The notes under the pieces are model-generated. The model was not told the DNA's origin and ran no database searches. It saw only the letters and a program-made list of their open reading frames with translations. This document shows, one piece after another, positions 5,632 to 7,070 of a DNA stretch of 7,070 nt (position 1 is the stretch's first letter; every line of letters starts with the position of its first letter). The translations under genes were made by a program, and so were the position numbers. The stretch is from CAMCXT01 sp046302715 (GTDB lineage: Bacteria; Bacteroidota; Bacteroidia; M30B66): positions 1 through 7,070 of the forward strand of contig JBKCHQ010000123.1 of NCBI GenBank assembly GCA_046302715.1, written 5' to 3'.

Positions 5632-7070
5632 ATGGAATTGCCCAAAAGTGCCGAAAGCAGGGTAGGTATATGTGTGCGCTATCTGGGCCGTTTCAGTAAT
5701 GTCGAGAGTACTAATGCATTATCTCGTGAAGTAGAGCTGGCTTTCGAAGAGCTCGTGCCTCATGAGTATTCGGGCATTTATCTGTTTAACGAAAAAACTG
5801 AAAAGCTCGAATTAGTTATTGCGCATGGGTTTACTGAGGAGGAGCGCCTTGAAGCGGAAGTTACTGCTATGGAGCGCCATCCCGGCATGGTTTATCGCAG
5901 CGGTGAAACCCTTTATATTTCAGACACTGAAGATAAAAGCCAGCCCATAAGTATTGACAGTAAGCGTTCGTTCAAAGTGCGATGCAGACTATATCAGCCC
6001 ATTGTTTCGAAAAATAAAATTATTGGTGTGTTTGGAATTGTTAGTTCCAGACCTGATGCATTCAGCTCAGACGATAAAGAACTTTTCAAGTTTATATGCG
6101 ATTTAGCCGGACAGGTTTACACCCGACTTGTAGTTGAAAGTGCCGAAAAGGAGGCGCAGGAAATACAGCGTAAATTGTCGGTTATTGCCACCCATACCGA
6201 TAATGCCGTAATTATTACCGATGCGGCCGGTAAAATTGAATGGGTGAATGATGCCTTTACCCAAATGGCAGGTTATGAACTTCACGAAATTGAGGGCAAG
6301 ATTCCCGGTAAATTTTTGCAGGGATCTCAAACAGATTTAGAAGAGGTTAGTAAAATAGGCGCCCAACTAAAGAAAAAAGAAAAAGTTGAATCAACACTAA
6401 TAAACTATAGCAAATCAGGACAGCCTTACACGGTTAATCTTCAGATTTTTCCAGTATTTAACGAGCAGAGGCAGCACACCCATTTTATTTCGATCCAACG
6501 TGATGTTACTGTTTTAGAGCAAAACCGACGTAAAATTGAGGAGCAACGATCCCGCTTAAGTGCGATTATAAGTACCATTCCCGATCAATTAGTTGTTTTT
6601 AATGAAAATGGGGTTATTGAAGAGTTTTATTCCAATGATTCATTTTTAAGCGAAGCCGAAAAAGAGAAAATTATCGGAGTAAAACTTCAGGATTTGGTAG
6701 GATCAAGTCAAGCAGAGCCTATTTTGCAAGCAGTTGAAAAAGTCTTAACGGGAGAGCACATAGAAACCATCGAAATTAAAAGCGCACGAAGCGATAAACC
6801 ACGCGATTTAGAACTTAGGTTTACCCTTTTGGCTAAAAATCGGATATTAGCATTGGTTCGTGAAATTACAGCCCGCAAAGAACAAGAGATGGCCACCAAA
6901 AGAGCCCTCGAAATTGTGAGTGAACAAAACAAGCGGCTGCTTAATTTTTCTTATATCGTTTCGCACAACATTCGCTCGCATTCGAGCAATATTACTGGCA
7001 TAGCTCAAATTTTGGCCGATAACCCCGACCCCGAAACTCAGGCGCAGTTCACCGATGGCTTGCTAAAATC
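5632..7070 (+). CDS. Soluble GAF-PAS-PAS sensor histidine kinase, N-terminal 479 residues (cut by window edge)
   Basis: Two-component sensor kinase whose reading frame is open from ATG 5632 to the window end. Order: a GAF-like domain (about 13-165, with SGIYLFN and YQPIVSKNKIIGVFGIVSS), a short coiled coil, PAS 1 (about 184-293, with VIITDAAGKIEWVNDAF, GYELHEIEGK, a FLQG at 228-231 and the closing QRDVT), PAS 2 (about 305-415, divergent), a linker helix, and a HisKA-type dimerisation box FSYIVSHNIRSH with phospho-acceptor His445. The Pro usual after the H-box Arg in classic kinases is replaced (RSHSSNI), as I recall for many Bacteroidota kinases. The ATPase domain lies beyond the window. No membrane helix or signal peptide is seen, so it should sense a cytosolic signal through GAF or PAS. 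The FLQG stretch resembles LOV photoreceptors but lacks their cysteine (Gly226). It is probably co-transcribed with the DUF336 gene. Its response regulator is not in view. Confidence 0.9.
   Translation, partial: MELPKSAESRVGICVRYLGRFSNVESTNALSREVELAFEELVPHEYSGIYLFNEKTEKLELVIAHGFTEEERLEAEVTAMERHPGMVYRSGETLYISDTEDKSQPISIDSKRSFKVRCRLYQPIVSKNKIIGVFGIVSSRPDAFSSDDKELFKFICDLAGQVYTRLVVESAEKEAQEIQRKLSVIATHTDNAVIITDAAGKIEWVNDAFTQMAGYELHEIEGKIPGKFLQGSQTDLEEVSKIGAQLKKKEKVESTLINYSKSGQPYTVNLQIFPVFNEQRQHTHFISIQRDVTVLEQNRRKIEEQRSRLSAIISTIPDQLVVFNENGVIEEFYSNDSFLSEAEKEKIIGVKLQDLVGSSQAEPILQAVEKVLTGEHIETIEIKSARSDKPRDLELRFTLLAKNRILALVREITARKEQEMATKRALEIVSEQNKRLLNFSYIVSHNIRSHSSNITGIAQILADNPDPETQAQFTDGLLK

Noticed and set aside
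6295..6330. LOV-type blue-light domain in the sensor kinase, suggested by FLQG-S-Q-T-D in PAS 1
   Set aside because: The flavin-reactive cysteine of the LOV core (normally two residues before FLQG) is Gly226 here, and Bacteroidota PAS domains often have PGKFLQG. Ordinary PAS is the safer call.
5229..6932. Minus-strand open frames over the DUF336 and kinase genes (5229-5444, 6103-6330, 6708-6932)
   Set aside because: They are fully antisense to coding sequence with clear domain matches and show no start signals or domains.

Overview
The window looks like chromosomal DNA from a member of the Bacteroidota (order not resolvable by eye). The protein families are typical of that phylum. More specifically, the upstream regions carry matches to its unusual promoter box TAnnTTTG: TAATTTTG before the ABC-F gene, TACTTTTG before mutY and TACTTTTA before the glcG-like gene. 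Shine-Dalgarno sequences are weak or absent. No mobile element, tRNA, rRNA or CRISPR array is visible, and no stretch longer than 175 bases lacks a gene.

Layout. On the minus strand, reading leftward from about 3840, there is a duplicated-ATPase ABC-F protein (546 aa), a 173-base gap, then two paralogous proton-coupled peptide transporters of the POT/PTR2 family only 2 bases apart. The second transporter runs off the left edge. On the plus strand, reading rightward from about 4000, there is the adenine DNA glycosylase gene mutY (367 aa), a 71-base gap holding a perfect dyad and a promoter-like box, then a small GlcG/HbpS-family (DUF336) protein. This is followed 24 bases later, in the same frame, by a soluble GAF-PAS-PAS sensor histidine kinase that runs off the right edge. 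The 165 bases between the ABC-F and mutY genes form a divergent promoter region.

Functionally the window is mostly housekeeping: peptide uptake, ribosome-associated ATPase, and repair of 8-oxoguanine:A mismatches. The most interesting part is the right end. The small DUF336 protein and the cytoplasmic histidine kinase look like an operon and recall the Streptomyces HbpS-SenS haem/redox sensing pair, although here both partners appear cytosolic. Further observations are dyads lying on two of the promoters, a mutY promoter box so close to the start codon that the message may be nearly leaderless, and a correctly phased A-AAA-AAG slippery heptamer with a GC stem at the start of mutY.

Three reading frames can be extended upstream to in-frame TTG codons (POT, ABC-F, mutY). 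I rejected these in favour of ATG starts: two of the TTG codons lie inside the proposed promoter boxes and the third lies upstream of one.
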